A stretch of DNA of 64,000 bases, taken from contig NZ_CP035042.1 in assembly GCF_009834345.1 (NCBI RefSeq), forward strand, positions 124,001 through 188,000. Direction: 5' to 3'. Below are positions 1 to 9,994 of the stretch, one piece after another. A model generated the notes under the pieces. It worked only from the letters and a program-made list of their open reading frames with translations. It was not told the DNA's origin and did no database searches. Within the stretch, counting starts at the first letter, position 1. The number at the start of each line of letters is the position of its first letter. The translations under genes were made by a program, and so were the position numbers. This stretch comes from Billgrantia tianxiuensis (GTDB taxonomy: Bacteria > Pseudomonadota > Gammaproteobacteria > Pseudomonadales > Halomonadaceae).

Positions 1-221
1 CAGTGGAGGGCTGGCAATTGACCAAGCTGATGGACCAGCACGCCTTCGTCAGGCTGCCCGAGGAGGACGAAGAACCCGCAAACGGCAACGGGCGGGTGCG
101 AGTGGGCGACATCGTGGCTTTTGGCGTCTCCCACCCCTGCCTGACCTTCGACAAGTGGCGGCGGCTCTGTCGCGTCGATGAGCGGCTGGAGGTGGTAGAG
201 GTAATGCAGACCTGTTTCTAG
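1..221 (+). CDS. C-terminus of D-serine deaminase-like / amino acid deaminase (partial)
   Basis: Only the last 72 or so residues are present; the gene runs off the left edge. The tail contains the VGDIVAFGVSHPCLTFDKW-type motif and ends in a short RVDERLEVVEVMQTCF-like strand. This is the C-terminal signature I associate with the PLP-dependent alanine-racemase-fold D-serine dehydratase/D-threonine aldolase-like family (SHPC cysteine and histidine, metal-binding in that family). The known reaction in the family is deamination of D-serine or related D-amino acids. A GTG at position 3 is just an in-frame codon, not a proposed start. The next gene downstream is convergent, so no operon is visible. 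Confidence 0.6.
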   Translation, partial: VEGWQLTKLMDQHAFVRLPEEDEEPANGNGRVRVGDIVAFGVSHPCLTFDKWRRLCRVDERLEVVEVMQTCF

Positions 222-271
222 GTTCGGCATGGGAAGAGGCGGTGCTGGGCATACGGGTTGAAACCGCAGCT

Positions 272-1171
272 TCAGGATCGCTTCAGCTCGCGCTCGGCCT
301 TCAGCCGCGTCAACCTGTCGCCGAACAGGTAGGCGCCGAGCGCTACCAGGATCAGCACGGCGCCTGCCAGCATCGAGGACGATGGCTGTTCCTGATTGAA
401 GGTCATGCCCAGGCCCAGTGCCAGCACCGGTGTGATCAGCGTGACCAATGCCACGGTAGCCGCCGAGAGACGTGACAGAATCAGGAAGTAACAAAGGAAG
501 CCCAGCAGCGAACCGAACAGCGCCAGGTAGATGACCGACCACAGGCCACGTGAGCTGAGCGGTACCGTCAAGGGCTCGCCGCTGGCCAGCCACAGCACGA
601 GAAAGCACGGCAGGCTCAGGGCCAGGGCGCCCAAGGTCTGCTCCAGTGGGCCGAGACCGGCGGCTACACGCTGCACGGCGATGCCGCTGGCGCTGAAGAG
701 GGTGACGGCGAGCAGCATCATCAGCAGAGCCGGCAACTGGTCGCTACCCAGTATCAGACTGTCGGCGAACACCACGGCCAGGCCCAGCACGCCGAGCGTG
801 CAACCGAACCAGTGCCAGCGGCGCAGCTTCACGGCGCCGGGCAGCAGTTGCAGGATCAGCCCCGAGACCAGCGGTGCCATGCCGAATATCACCGACATCA
901 TGCCGGAGGGTAGCGTCATCGAGGCGTGATAGCTCAATGCCATGGCGCCAAACACCCCGGGAACCGCCGCTGCGTAGCTCTTCATGGCATGCTTGTCCCT
1001 ACGCAGGTCACGGCGCATTGCCATCAGCACCACGAGCCCCGCCAGGAAGGCAAGCGCCATTCGTAACAGCACGCTGCCCACGGGGGCTCCCGCTTCGGCG
1101 CTCCACTTGATGGCCAGTGGCGTGGTAGCCCATACCAACACTACGATCAGGTAGGCGGCGGCAGTTGGCAT
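272..1171 (-). CDS. EamA/DMT-family inner-membrane transporter
   Basis: A 299-residue protein with about ten hydrophobic segments and the two-fold repeat of the drug/metabolite transporter superfamily. The first half begins VVLVWATTPLAIKW and the second half repeats the pattern from about residue 150 (LLAVTLFSASGIAVQR). Length is usual for EamA proteins, which export small metabolites such as amino acids or their derivatives. The substrate cannot be read from sequence. The C-terminus is basic and short. It is transcribed away from the maleate-isomerase-like gene across a shared intergenic region, and convergently with the partial deaminase. Confidence 0.85.
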   Translation of the reverse strand: MPTAAAYLIVVLVWATTPLAIKWSAEAGAPVGSVLLRMALAFLAGLVVLMAMRRDLRRDKHAMKSYAAAVPGVFGAMALSYHASMTLPSGMMSVIFGMAPLVSGLILQLLPGAVKLRRWHWFGCTLGVLGLAVVFADSLILGSDQLPALLMMLLAVTLFSASGIAVQRVAAGLGPLEQTLGALALSLPCFLVLWLASGEPLTVPLSSRGLWSVIYLALFGSLLGFLCYFLILSRLSAATVALVTLITPVLALGLGMTFNQEQPSSSMLAGAVLILVALGAYLFGDRLTRLKAERELKRS

Positions 1172-1481
1172 GCGGTCTTCCTTGGCAAATGGAATGCGCG
1201 AGTGCGCTTCGAAGAATAATCATTAGCACAGCAATGGCTTCTACGTCGAACCGACAGGGGAGAAGCGAGGCCCTGCTGTGCCTGAACGAGCCATCATACG
1301 GGACGGGCGTGAACCGGGGCGTCATATCTGGCATCTTGCTTAGGGTGTCGCGCGGCCGTGTGTCACCCTTTTCTGCACGCAAGTCCTATACGCAAGCTCT
1401 GTACGCAAGTTATCTGCCGGGCGCGGGGATAGTATCCCTGCCGCTCCTGTCATGTCAGGCATGATCGACCGAGAGGTATCG
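1172..1481. other. Divergent intergenic region with repeats
   Basis: About 310 bp between the divergent EamA gene and the maleate-isomerase-like gene. No coding frame is convincing here. It carries three tandem 13-bp repeats (1377-1415) and a short palindrome GGGATA-G-TATCCC at 1426-1438, listed separately, and otherwise nothing I can name. Confidence 0.5.
1377..1415 (+). repeat. Three tandem 13-bp direct repeats, candidate operator
   Basis: ACGCAAG followed by six variable bases occurs three times in a row, starting at 1377, 1390 and 1403, a strict 13-bp period. An inverted repeat GGGATA-G-TATCCC follows at 1426-1438, about 45 bp before the downstream start codon. Direct repeats in this position are typical of regulator binding sites, but no regulator gene is adjacent, so the role is inference. 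Confidence 0.4.
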
Positions 1482-2237
1482 ATGAAAGACGCACAGTGTC
1501 TGGGTATCCTGCTACCCGAGGATGGTCCTCCCGATTACGAATGGTACGGTTTGGACCAGCGGGGCAAACCTGACGCCGATGAGTTGCCGACCATCGCCGT
1601 TGGCAAGGTCCTCAGCGATGGCCACCATGAACACACCGCCCTGATGGCGCTCGGCGCTACCGATCGCCTCGCTGCGGTGGGTGAGTCGCTGGTCAGGGAC
1701 GCCGGGGCCCGGGCGGTCGTCTGGGCCTGTACCAGCGGCAGCTTCATCGGTGGGCTGGAGTGGTCCATTGCCCAGTCCCGCGAGCTTTCGCAATGGCTCG
1801 GTGTGCCCGTCACCAGTACCGCCATGGCGTTTTGTGCTGCCCTGGCCGCGCTCGATCAGCGCAGGGTCGACCTGCTGAGCCCCTATCCACCGGAAGTTAC
1901 CGAACAGCTGGTGCAGTTCCTGCGTGACAGCGATGTGAAGGTGGATAACCTGCAGGCGCTGAACTGTCCCTACGCGGCCGACTCCCACCGGCTCGATATC
2001 GTCACGACAGTACGCGACTTCGCCAACGAACACGGGGCGTCGCGCAACCCCCTGCTGGTGCCCGATACGGCAATCAATACCCTCGAGCTGGTCGAGGCGA
2101 TGCAGCGTGAAGCTGGCCGGATGGTGTTGACGGCGAATCAGGTGAGCCTGTGGGCGGGCCTGAGGTTGCTGGAACGTCGTGGTGGTCCGGCCCGCTACCT
2201 GCAGACGCTCACCGGGACCGACTTGCCGCACTCCTGA
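1482..2237 (+). CDS. Maleate isomerase / Asp-Glu racemase family protein
   Basis: A 251-residue cytosolic protein. I chose the ATG at 1482 (MKDAQCLGILLPEDGPPDY) because GAGAGG lies 5 bases before it; an in-frame ATG at 1452 is also open. The pattern is that of the Asp/Glu racemase superfamily as used by maleate cis-trans isomerase and ectoine-utilisation EutA-like proteins: a first catalytic cysteine region VVWACTSGSFIGG near residue 80 and a second cysteine in DNLQALNCPYAADS near residue 165, with a final LWAGLRLL segment. These two cysteines are the acid/base pair in the family. The substrate is not determinable; maleate isomerase, arylmalonate decarboxylase and EutA-type roles are all possible. 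Confidence 0.6.
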   Translation: MKDAQCLGILLPEDGPPDYEWYGLDQRGKPDADELPTIAVGKVLSDGHHEHTALMALGATDRLAAVGESLVRDAGARAVVWACTSGSFIGGLEWSIAQSRELSQWLGVPVTSTAMAFCAALAALDQRRVDLLSPYPPEVTEQLVQFLRDSDVKVDNLQALNCPYAADSHRLDIVTTVRDFANEHGASRNPLLVPDTAINTLELVEAMQREAGRMVLTANQVSLWAGLRLLERRGGPARYLQTLTGTDLPHS

Positions 2238-2357
2238 CATCCCTCGCCAGCACCGAGTCGTGGCGCTGCCTGTAGGGCATAACCTGGGTTAGGAATTCAT
2301 GAGAAGAGGTTCTGATATGTTCCAAACGGGGCGCGAACATCTGTCATTGGAGGATGA

Positions 2358-2717
2358 ATGAGCGACGAACTGAGCGAGTTCGAGCGGAGCATCAAGCGCG
2401 AGATCGATGCCTTCATGAAGCCCGACAACGAGCCGTCGCCGTCGCGCGACCTGCTGGGCGATAAGAAGGACGAGCAAAAAAGTCGTGGCAAGAAGAAGAG
2501 TGCCGGCACGGAGGCGGCCGGGAAGTCTGCCCAGTCCTACAAGACCGGACACCTGGTCCGGCTCGCGGTGAGGACGCGCAAGCTGGAAGCCGATACCGTC
2601 TTCGAGCATCGCTCCACCAGCATCTCCAAATTGGAAGCCCAGCTCGAGGCCGAGAAGGCGGCCAAGCAGGCCGGCTTCCCGATCATCGGATACGTCATCG
2701 ACATTCAGAGCCTGTAA
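2358..2717 (+). CDS. Small acidic/basic hypothetical protein
   Basis: A 119-residue protein that I do not recognise. It starts MSDELSEFERSIKREID with GGAGG seven bases upstream. Residues 1-60 are highly charged and probably disordered (DKKDEQKSRGKKKSAG). Residues 60-110 look like a short helical segment with a possible coiled coil (SISKLEAQLEAEKAAKQ), and the end is hydrophobic (GFPIIGYVIDIQSL). There is no signal peptide or membrane span. It faces serA convergently and shares a hairpin terminator with it. Coding character (charged, in-frame start with a good ribosome site) supports a real gene. Confidence 0.6.
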   Translation: MSDELSEFERSIKREIDAFMKPDNEPSPSRDLLGDKKDEQKSRGKKKSAGTEAAGKSAQSYKTGHLVRLAVRTRKLEADTVFEHRSTSISKLEAQLEAEKAAKQAGFPIIGYVIDIQSL

Positions 2718-2721
2718 CGAG

Positions 2722-2748
2722 AGCCGCCGCGCCTAGGGCGCGACGGCT
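2722..2748. terminator. Bidirectional hairpin between hypothetical gene and serA
   Basis: AGCCGCCGCGCC-TAG-GGCGCGACGGCT forms a 12-pair stem with one mismatch and a three-base loop. It sits between the convergent ends of the 2358 gene and serA. There is no clear T tract, so termination is an inference from position and stem strength. Confidence 0.5.
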
Positions 2749-2774
2749 TGGAACGGCCTCGTCGAAGCGGGCGG

Positions 2775-4025
<1,251 letters not shown>

Positions 4026-4193
4026 GGTCGAATCAACCCCTTCTAGGTGCGGCGCGTGCGGGAAACAGGGCGCTCATGTTAACACAACCGCTACGCGCGA
4101 AGATGAAAATGCTGCGTCGCGAAGATGAGCGAGCTGCACGTTGCGCGACGCAGGCAGACGACCCCTGGGGCAGTGCGTATAGGGCAGTGCGTG

Positions 4194-4199
4194 TATACT
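4194..4199 (+). promoter_or_regulatory. -10-like TATACT upstream of xseB
   Basis: TATACT lies 39 bp before the xseB start codon in the serA/xseB divergent region. The matching -35 (CAGTGC, 17 bp away) is poor. It is the best sigma-70-like element for the xseB-ispA-dxs operon. Confidence 0.35.
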
Positions 4200-4237
4200 G
4201 TGCCTCCTGAAAACAGCGGCGACGAGCTAGAGGTGTC

Positions 4238-4531
4238 ATGGCCGAACGTGACGAGCAGGTGGCAGGCGAGACGGCGAGCGAAGATGCCGAGATCGACTTC
4301 GCCGCCACCGTGGAGAGACTGGAGCGGTTGGTGGAGCAGCTGGAGTCCGGTGACCTGTCGCTGGAGGGCTCGCTCGCCGCGTTCGAGCAGGGCGTACGCC
4401 TGACCCGTGATGCCCAGCGTCGCCTGGACGAGGCCGAGCTGCGGGTACGCACTTTGATCGAACGTCCCGACGGCAACATCGATTTCGCCCCCTTCGACAC
4501 CCCGGCAGGAGAGGACGAGAGTGAACGCTGA
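4238..4531 (+). CDS. xseB: Exodeoxyribonuclease VII small subunit
   Basis: A 97-residue protein. It has the XseB core DFAATVERLERLVEQLESGDLSLEGSL from about residue 18, followed by AFEQGVRLTRDAQRRLDEAELRV, the helical pair that binds the large subunit XseA. Exonuclease VII degrades single-stranded DNA to oligonucleotides in the cytosol. The N-terminal 16 residues and C-terminal tail are short acidic extensions compared with E. coli (80 residues). The stop codon overlaps the GTG start of ispA by 11 bases, the usual xseB-ispA-dxs coupling. Confidence 0.95.
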   Translation: MAERDEQVAGETASEDAEIDFAATVERLERLVEQLESGDLSLEGSLAAFEQGVRLTRDAQRRLDEAELRVRTLIERPDGNIDFAPFDTPAGEDESER

Positions 4532-5405
4532 CTCGCTCGCGGCCCATCTGGCCGCCGACCGGGCGCGCGTCGACGCTTGCCTGGCCAGGTTGTTCGAGAC
4601 GCGCCAGCCGCCGGCGCCGCGGCTGGAGGCGGCCATGCGCCACGGGCTGCTGGTGGGCGGCAAGCGCTTGCGTCCGCTGCTGGTCTACCTTGCCGGGCGC
4701 GCGTTGGGCGCGAGCGACGAGGCACTCGACGCTCCGGCGGCAGCCATCGAGCTGATCCATGCCTATTCGCTGGTACATGACGACCTGCCGGCCATGGACG
4801 ACGACGACTTGCGCCGCGGCCAGCCCACGGTGCATCGCGCCTTCGACGAGGCCACGGCGATACTCGCCGGCGATGCGCTGCAGACACTGGCCTTCGAAGT
4901 GCTCGCCCGTGCCGCCCATCCACGCCTGCCGGCACTGATGCTGACGCTGGCCACCGCCGCCGGGCGCGATGGCATGGTCGGTGGTCAGGCGCTGGACCTG
5001 GCCGCCGTTGGCGGCCACCCTGACGTGGAAGCCTTGGCCACCATGCATGGGCACAAGACCGGCGCGCTGATCCGTGCTGCCGTGCGCATGGGGGCGTTGA
5101 CCGCCGTGGCCGAGCACGATCCCCGCGTCGAAGCGCTGGATCGCTACGCCGCAGCGCTCGGCCTGGCCTTTCAGATTCACGACGACGTTCTCGACGTCAC
5201 CGGCGATACCCGGACTCTGGGCAAGACTTCGGGCGCCGACGCCGCGCGCGACAAGCCGACCTATCCGGCGCTGCTGGGCCTCGAGGGGGCCCGGGGCAAG
5301 GCCAGCGAGCTCACCGACGAGGCCCTGCTGGCCCTGGCGCCGCTGGGCGAGGCGGGCAAACCGCTGGCACAGCTGGCCCGATACATGATCGAGCGCGACC
5401 ACTAG
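4521..5405 (+). CDS. ispA: (2E,6E)-farnesyl diphosphate synthase
   Basis: A 294-residue prenyltransferase that condenses IPP with DMAPP and GPP to farnesyl diphosphate, the precursor of quinone side chains and undecaprenol. The first aspartate-rich motif is DDLPAMDDDDLRRG (near residue 90) and the second is HDDVLDVTGD (near residue 220), both Mg2+/diphosphate ligands. GGKRLRP near residue 50 binds IPP. GTG at 4521 is the start, overlapping the xseB end; translation is probably coupled. dxs follows after 9 to 36 bases, so FPP synthesis and the first step of the MEP pathway are co-transcribed. Confidence 0.95.
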   Translation: MNADSLAAHLAADRARVDACLARLFETRQPPAPRLEAAMRHGLLVGGKRLRPLLVYLAGRALGASDEALDAPAAAIELIHAYSLVHDDLPAMDDDDLRRGQPTVHRAFDEATAILAGDALQTLAFEVLARAAHPRLPALMLTLATAAGRDGMVGGQALDLAAVGGHPDVEALATMHGHKTGALIRAAVRMGALTAVAEHDPRVEALDRYAAALGLAFQIHDDVLDVTGDTRTLGKTSGADAARDKPTYPALLGLEGARGKASELTDEALLALAPLGEAGKPLAQLARYMIERDH

Positions 5406-5441
5406 CCACACGGCATGACAGCCAGGACGACCGAACCGCAC

Positions 5442-7391
5442 ATGAAGCTCTACGATGTAATTCCTGTCGAGCGCCCGCTGACCCCGCTGCTCGATTCGCT
5501 GGACACGCCGGCGGCACTGCGGGCCATGACGAACGCCCAGCTACTGCAGGTGGCCGACGAGCTGCGCGCTTACCTGCTCTACAGCGTGGGCCGCAGCGGT
5601 GGCCACTTCGGCGCCGGCCTGGGCGTGGTGGAACTCACCGTGGCGCTGCACCATGCGCTGGAGACGCCCCACGACCGACTGGTGTGGGATGTCGGTCACC
5701 AGGCCTATCCGCACAAGATCCTCACCGGCCGGCGCGAGGCAATGCCCAGCATTCGCCAGTACGGCGGTCTGGCCGCCTTCCCGCGGCGCGCCGAGTCGCC
5801 TTACGACACCTTCGGCGTGGGACATTCCAGCACCTCGATCTCGGCGGCGCTGGGCATGGCCCTGGCCAGCGCGACCCGTGGCGACAGGCGCCGGGTCTGC
5901 GCGGTGATCGGCGACGGCGCGCTGACCGCCGGCATGGCCTTCGAGGCGTTGGCCCATGCCGGCCATCTGGATGCCAACCTGCTGGTGGTGCTCAACGACA
6001 ATGAGATGTCGATCTCCGAGAACGTCGGAGGGATTGCCAGCTATCTCGCAGGCATCCTGTCGAGCAAGCCTTATCTCACCTTCCGCGAAGAGGGCAAGCG
6101 AGTGCTCTCCCGCCTGCCTGGCGCGCTGGAGCTGGCGCGGCGCACCGAAGAACATATGAAGGGCATGGTCAGCCCGGCCACGCTGTTCGAGGAGATGGGC
6201 TTCAACTACATCGGTCCGCTCGATGGCCACGACCTGCCCACGCTGATCCAGACCCTGCGCAATATCCGCGACCTCGATGGCCCACAGTTCCTCCACGTGA
6301 AGACCCGCAAGGGGCGTGGCTTCCTCCCCGCCGAGGCCGACCCCATCGGCTATCACGCCATCACCAAGCTGGAAAAGAGTGAACCGGAGAAGAACGTCGA
6401 GGCGCCGCTCAGCAAGCCCGCCGCACCGATCAGGAAGAAATTGAGCGATTCAATGCGCCCGCAGCCGCGCAAGTATTGCAACGTCTTTGGCCAGTGGCTG
6501 TGCGACATGGCCGCTGCCGACGAGCGGTTGATCGGCATCACCCCGGCGATGCGCGAAGGCTCCGACCTGATCCGCTTCTCCAAGGAGTACCCTGAGCGCT
6601 ACTACGACGTGGCCATCGCCGAGCAGCACGCGGTGACGCTGGCCGCCGGCATGGCTTGCGAGGCGATGAAGCCGGTGGTGGCGATCTACTCCACCTTCCT
6701 GCAGCGCGGCTACGATCAGCTGATCCACGACGTGGCGGTACAGGAGCTCGACGTCACCTTCGCCATCGACCGCGCCGGCCTGGTGGGCGAGGATGGCCCC
6801 ACCCACCACGGCAGCATGGACCTCTCCTACCTGCGCTGTGTACCGGGCATGGTGATCCTGGCGCCGGCCGACGAGGCGGAATGCCGTGCCATGCTCAGCG
6901 CCGCCTATCACTATCCGGGCCCCGCCGCGGTGCGCTATCCCCGTGGCAATGGGCCGGGGGTCGAGGTGCCTCGGCACCTCGAGCCGCTGGAGATCGGCAA
7001 GGCCGAGCTGCGACGCGAGAGCGGCGCCGAGCCGGGCAAGCGGGTCGCCCTGCTGGCTTTCGGCAGCCTCAACGGCCCTGCCGCCAAGGTTGCCGAGGCC
7101 CTCGACGCCACACATCTCAACATGCGCTCGGTGAAGCCGCTGGACCGCGAGGCGATCCTGGCCGCCGCCGCCGACCACGAGCTGCTGGTCACCCTGGAGG
7201 AGAACGTAGTGGCCGGCGGCGCCGGCAGCAGCGTGAACGAGCTGCTCGCCGCCGAAGGCGTACAGGTCGCCTTGCTCAACCTGGGCCTGCCCGACGCCTT
7301 CGTCGAGCACGGCAAGCCCGCCGAGCTGTTGACCGAATGCGGCCTGGATGCGGCTGGCATCGAGGCGTCGATTCGCGCCCGCCTCGCCTGA
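5442..7391 (+). CDS. dxs: 1-deoxy-D-xylulose-5-phosphate synthase
   Basis: A 649-residue thiamine-diphosphate enzyme that condenses pyruvate with glyceraldehyde-3-phosphate, the entry step of the MEP isoprenoid pathway. I prefer the ATG at 5442, giving the family-typical start [18 protein letters not shown]; an in-frame ATG at 5415 adds nine residues without a better ribosome site. Visible: [16 protein letters not shown], the ThDP motif [18 protein letters not shown] with [13 protein letters not shown], the pyrimidine-domain [17 protein letters not shown], and [12 protein letters not shown]. Length is slightly above E. coli Dxs (620); the extra residues are mainly a linker near residues 310-340. 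It is the last gene of xseB-ispA-dxs. Confidence 0.96.
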   Translation: MKLYDVIPVERPLTPLLDSLDTPAALRAMTNAQLLQVADELRAYLLYSVGRSGGHFGAGLGVVELTVALHHALETPHDRLVWDVGHQAYPHKILTGRREAMPSIRQYGGLAAFPRRAESPYDTFGVGHSSTSISAALGMALASATRGDRRRVCAVIGDGALTAGMAFEALAHAGHLDANLLVVLNDNEMSISENVGGIASYLAGILSSKPYLTFREEGKRVLSRLPGALELARRTEEHMKGMVSPATLFEEMGFNYIGPLDGHDLPTLIQTLRNIRDLDGPQFLHVKTRKGRGFLPAEADPIGYHAITKLEKSEPEKNVEAPLSKPAAPIRKKLSDSMRPQPRKYCNVFGQWLCDMAAADERLIGITPAMREGSDLIRFSKEYPERYYDVAIAEQHAVTLAAGMACEAMKPVVAIYSTFLQRGYDQLIHDVAVQELDVTFAIDRAGLVGEDGPTHHGSMDLSYLRCVPGMVILAPADEAECRAMLSAAYHYPGPAAVRYPRGNGPGVEVPRHLEPLEIGKAELRRESGAEPGKRVALLAFGSLNGPAAKVAEALDATHLNMRSVKPLDREAILAAAADHELLVTLEENVVAGGAGSSVNELLAAEGVQVALLNLGLPDAFVEHGKPAELLTECGLDAAGIEASIRARLA

Positions 7392-7415
7392 TCCCACCTC
7401 GCCTGTCCCCTCTAC

Positions 7416-7436
7416 CGGCCGGGCATTGCCCGGCCG
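7416..7436 (+). terminator. dxs: Hairpin after dxs
   Basis: CGGCCGGGC-ATT-GCCCGGCCG is a perfect 9-bp stem with a three-base loop, 25 bp past the dxs stop. The following AATTCTG lacks a long T run, so termination may be weak. Confidence 0.6.
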
Positions 7437-7543
7437 AATTCTGTCAGCCGTTGCAGCTGGCGTTTTTCATGCCCGCAAGTCCTTACTCGATTCGCCGACC
7501 GAGGCAATTGGCGTATCTGCTTGCCCTATATTTCTTATATTCC

Positions 7544-7584
7544 TGTAGCTAATTTCCTACACGGTTTGTAAGACATTGCCGATA
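7544..7584 (+). promoter_or_regulatory. Pair of GacA/UvrY-like boxes upstream of the T6SS cluster
   Basis: Box 1 at 7544-7561 is TGTAGC-TAATTT-CCTACA. It keeps the TGTAG/CTACA arms and the central AT of the GacA/UvrY consensus TGTAAG-N2-AT-N2-CTTACA. Box 2 at 7567-7584 has a perfect left arm TGTAAG and centre AT but a poor right arm CCGATA. The boxes are offset by 23 bp, the same offset as the pair before the small RNA at 43776-43945, and the surrounding bases (CCTACACG, TTGTAAG, CATT) also match. A possible promoter TTGCCG-N16-TATGCT follows at 7576-7603. Binding by a GacA orthologue is inference. Confidence 0.55.
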
Positions 7585-7603
7585 GGGCATGTCGCTTTAT
7601 GCT

Positions 7604-7905
7604 GACGTGGTCTCGACAATCCGCACCGTTCCGGCGCTGCCGGCGGAATCGTGTAAGCCTGTGCCACGTGATGTCATGGCTTTGTAACTGGAAGGCGGGG
7701 AATTGAGCCGTTTGGCACGTGCTGCCCATCTGATTACCCTCACGCCTCACGAGCAAGGGGATAACGCTTCTTACCTACCGCCGAACGCATCTGCCTGAGG
7801 ACACCGGGCCGATGCGGGTGGGTCGTGGGGCGTTGCCGGTAAAGCTAAAGCATAGCGATTTCGAGCATAGCGATTCCAACAGGGCGGCCACCAGGGGGCT
7901 TCAGC
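7604..7905 (+). other. Long untranslated leader of the T6SS operon
   Basis: About 300 bp between the candidate promoter and tssB hold no convincing gene. The plus strand contains several GGA triplets (for example in CTGGAAGG, GGGGAATT and AGGGGATAAC), which is what CsrA/RsmA recognises when displayed in hairpin loops. A 12-bp repeat AGCATAGCGATT occurs twice with a 15-bp period near 7850-7877. Post-transcriptional control of this leader is plausible but not shown. Confidence 0.35.
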
Positions 7906-8415
7906 ATGGCGAAGGAAGGAACCGTTGCGCCAAAAGAGCGCATCAACATCAAGTACGTGCCGGCCACCGGCGATCAGCAGGCGGAAACCGAACTGCCGCT
8001 CAAGCTGTTGGTGGTAGGCGATTTCAAGGGCGGTGCCGAGGCCACGCCGATCGAGGCGCGGGAAAAGGTCTCGGTGGACAAGAACAATTTCCAGTCGGTG
8101 ATGCGTGAAGCCGGCCTGGAGTTGACGACCAGCGTGCCCAATCGCCTGGAAGAGGGCGAGGAAGCCGGTGATCTGGCGGTCAATCTCAAGTTCAAGTCGC
8201 TCGAGGATTTTACGCCCGACAGCGTGGCGCGCCAGGTGCCGGAGCTGAGCAAGCTGGTCGCACTGCGCGAGGCGCTGGTCGCTCTCAAGGGGCCGCTTGG
8301 CAACGTGCCGGCTTTCCGTGACCAGTTGCAGAAGTTGATGGAAAGCGAAGAGGCGCGGGCCCAACTGCTCTCCGAGCTCGAACTGCTGGATTCGCAGGAC
8401 GACTCCCGCGACTGA
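7906..8415 (+). CDS. tssB: T6SS contractile sheath small subunit TssB/VipA
   Basis: A 169-residue cytosolic protein that pairs with TssC to polymerise the contractile sheath around the Hcp tube. Family features include INIKYVPATGDQQAETELPLKLLVVGDFKG at the N-terminus and SVARQVPELSKLVALREALVALKGPLGNVPAFRDQLQKL toward the end, the helical region recognised by ClpV in V. cholerae VipA. Length is normal (about 165-170). AGGGGGC precedes the ATG. It is the first gene of a T6SS operon that continues on the same strand to about 36.2 kb. Confidence 0.95.
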   Translation: MAKEGTVAPKERINIKYVPATGDQQAETELPLKLLVVGDFKGGAEATPIEAREKVSVDKNNFQSVMREAGLELTTSVPNRLEEGEEAGDLAVNLKFKSLEDFTPDSVARQVPELSKLVALREALVALKGPLGNVPAFRDQLQKLMESEEARAQLLSELELLDSQDDSRD

Positions 8416-8497
8416 CGCACCCATGACAACGCACCACGGCGACGCCGAGCCATAGTGCGGCGTGCGCCGGGCAGGCAAAGGATTCGAGGCACCGACA

Positions 8498-9979
8498 ATG
8501 AGCGATATGGCACAAGCGCAGGGACAGGCCGCCGAGGCCCAGGCCGAGGGCTCCCTTCTCGATCAGGTAATGGCGCAGACCCGCATGGCGCCGACCGAGG
8601 AGGGCTACGACATCGCCAAGCAGGGCGTGGCGGCTTTCATCGCCGAACTGCTGCAGAGCAAGGATGATGCTCCGCAGGTCAACAAGGCGGTGGTCGACCG
8701 CATGATCGTCGAACTCGATCGCAAGATCGGCAATCAGGTCGACGAGATCCTCCACGACCGCAGCTTCCAGCAGATCGAATCGGCCTGGCGCGGCCTCAAG
8801 CTGCTGGTCGATCGCACCGACTTCCGCCAGAACATCAAGCTCGACCTGCTGCATGCCACCAAGGAAGAGCTACTGGAAGATTTCGAGTTCGCTCCAGAAC
8901 TCAGCCAGAGCGGACTCTACCAGCATGTGTATGCGGCCGAGTACGGTCAGTTCGGCGGTGAGCCGGTAGGTGCCATCATCGGCAACTACGACTTCTCGCC
9001 CTCGACCCCCGACATCAAGCTGCTGCAGTTCACCGCCGCGGTGGGCGCCATGGCCCATGCGCCGTTCCTCTCCTCGGTGGCGCCGAGCTTCTTCGGCATC
9101 GATAGCTTCCAGGAGCTGCCCAACATCAAGGACTTCAAGGCGATTTTCGAAGGGCCCAAGTACGCCCGCTGGCGTAGCCTGCGCGAGTCCGAGGATGCCC
9201 GTTACCTGGGCCTGACCGCACCGCGCTTCCTGCTGCGCATGCCCTATGATCCGGTGGAGAACCCGGTCAAGACCTTCCACTACCGTGAGACGGTCAGCGA
9301 GAACCACGAGCACTACCTGTGGGGCAACACCGCCTACCTGCTCGCCGAGCGCCTCACTGACAGCTTCGCCAAGTACCGCTGGTGCCCCAACATCATCGGG
9401 CCGCAGAGCGGCGGCGCGGTGGAAAACCTGCCGGTGCATACCTACGAGGCGCTGGGTCAGCTGCAGGCCAAGATTCCCACCGAGGTGCTGGTCACCGACC
9501 GCCGCGAGTTCGAGATGTCCGAGGAGGGCTTCATCTCGCTGACCATGCGCAAGGGCAGCGACAACGCCGCCTTCTTCTCGGCCAACTCGGTGCAGAAGCC
9601 CAAGGTATTCCCCAACACGCCCGAGGGCAAGGCCGCCGAGACCAACTACAAGCTCGGTACCCAACTGCCCTACATGTTCATCGTCAATCGCCTGGCCCAC
9701 TACATCAAGGTGCTGCAGCGCGAGCAGATCGGTTCCTGGAAGGAGCGCCAGGACCTCGAGCGCGAGCTCAACGTGTGGATTCGCCAGTACGTTGCCGATC
9801 AGGAGAACCCGCCGGCCGAGGTGCGCAGCCGCCGTCCGCTGCGGGCCGCCTCGATCCAGGTCTCCGACGTCGAGGGCGACCCGGGCTGGTACCAGGTGTC
9901 GCTGGCCGTGCGTCCGCACTTCAAGTACATGGGCGCCAACTTCGAGCTGTCGCTGGTGGGTCGCCTGGACAAGGAGTAA
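8498..9979 (+). CDS. tssC: T6SS contractile sheath large subunit TssC/VipB
   Basis: A 493-residue protein, the large sheath subunit. Start chosen at 8498 (MSDMAQAQGQ) because GAGG lies nine bases upstream; an in-frame ATG at 8462 adds 12 unlikely residues. Conserved TssC stretches are visible: ESAWRGLKLLVDRTDF, GAIIGNYDFSPSTPDIKLL, SVAPSFFGIDSFQELPNIKD, KYARWRSLRESEDARYLGLTAPRFLLRMPYD, and the C-terminal VSLAVRPHFKYMGANFELSLVGRLDKE. Length is normal for the family. It lies 82 bp after tssB and 15 bp before tssE. No hcp gene follows, unlike many clusters. Confidence 0.96.
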   Translation: MSDMAQAQGQAAEAQAEGSLLDQVMAQTRMAPTEEGYDIAKQGVAAFIAELLQSKDDAPQVNKAVVDRMIVELDRKIGNQVDEILHDRSFQQIESAWRGLKLLVDRTDFRQNIKLDLLHATKEELLEDFEFAPELSQSGLYQHVYAAEYGQFGGEPVGAIIGNYDFSPSTPDIKLLQFTAAVGAMAHAPFLSSVAPSFFGIDSFQELPNIKDFKAIFEGPKYARWRSLRESEDARYLGLTAPRFLLRMPYDPVENPVKTFHYRETVSENHEHYLWGNTAYLLAERLTDSFAKYRWCPNIIGPQSGGAVENLPVHTYEALGQLQAKIPTEVLVTDRREFEMSEEGFISLTMRKGSDNAAFFSANSVQKPKVFPNTPEGKAAETNYKLGTQLPYMFIVNRLAHYIKVLQREQIGSWKERQDLERELNVWIRQYVADQENPPAEVRSRRPLRAASIQVSDVEGDPGWYQVSLAVRPHFKYMGANFELSLVGRLDKE

Positions 9980-9994
9980 GGGGAGGGCGCGGCC

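Noticed and set aside
7713..7727. TGGCACGTGCTGCCC upstream of tssB as a sigma-54 promoter
   Set aside because: The -24 half is good, but the GC expected at -12 falls two bases too close, so spacing is wrong for sigma-54.
7535..7756. 73-codon minus-strand frame upstream of tssB
   Set aside because: No ribosome site, no recognisable composition, and it overlaps the GacA-like boxes.
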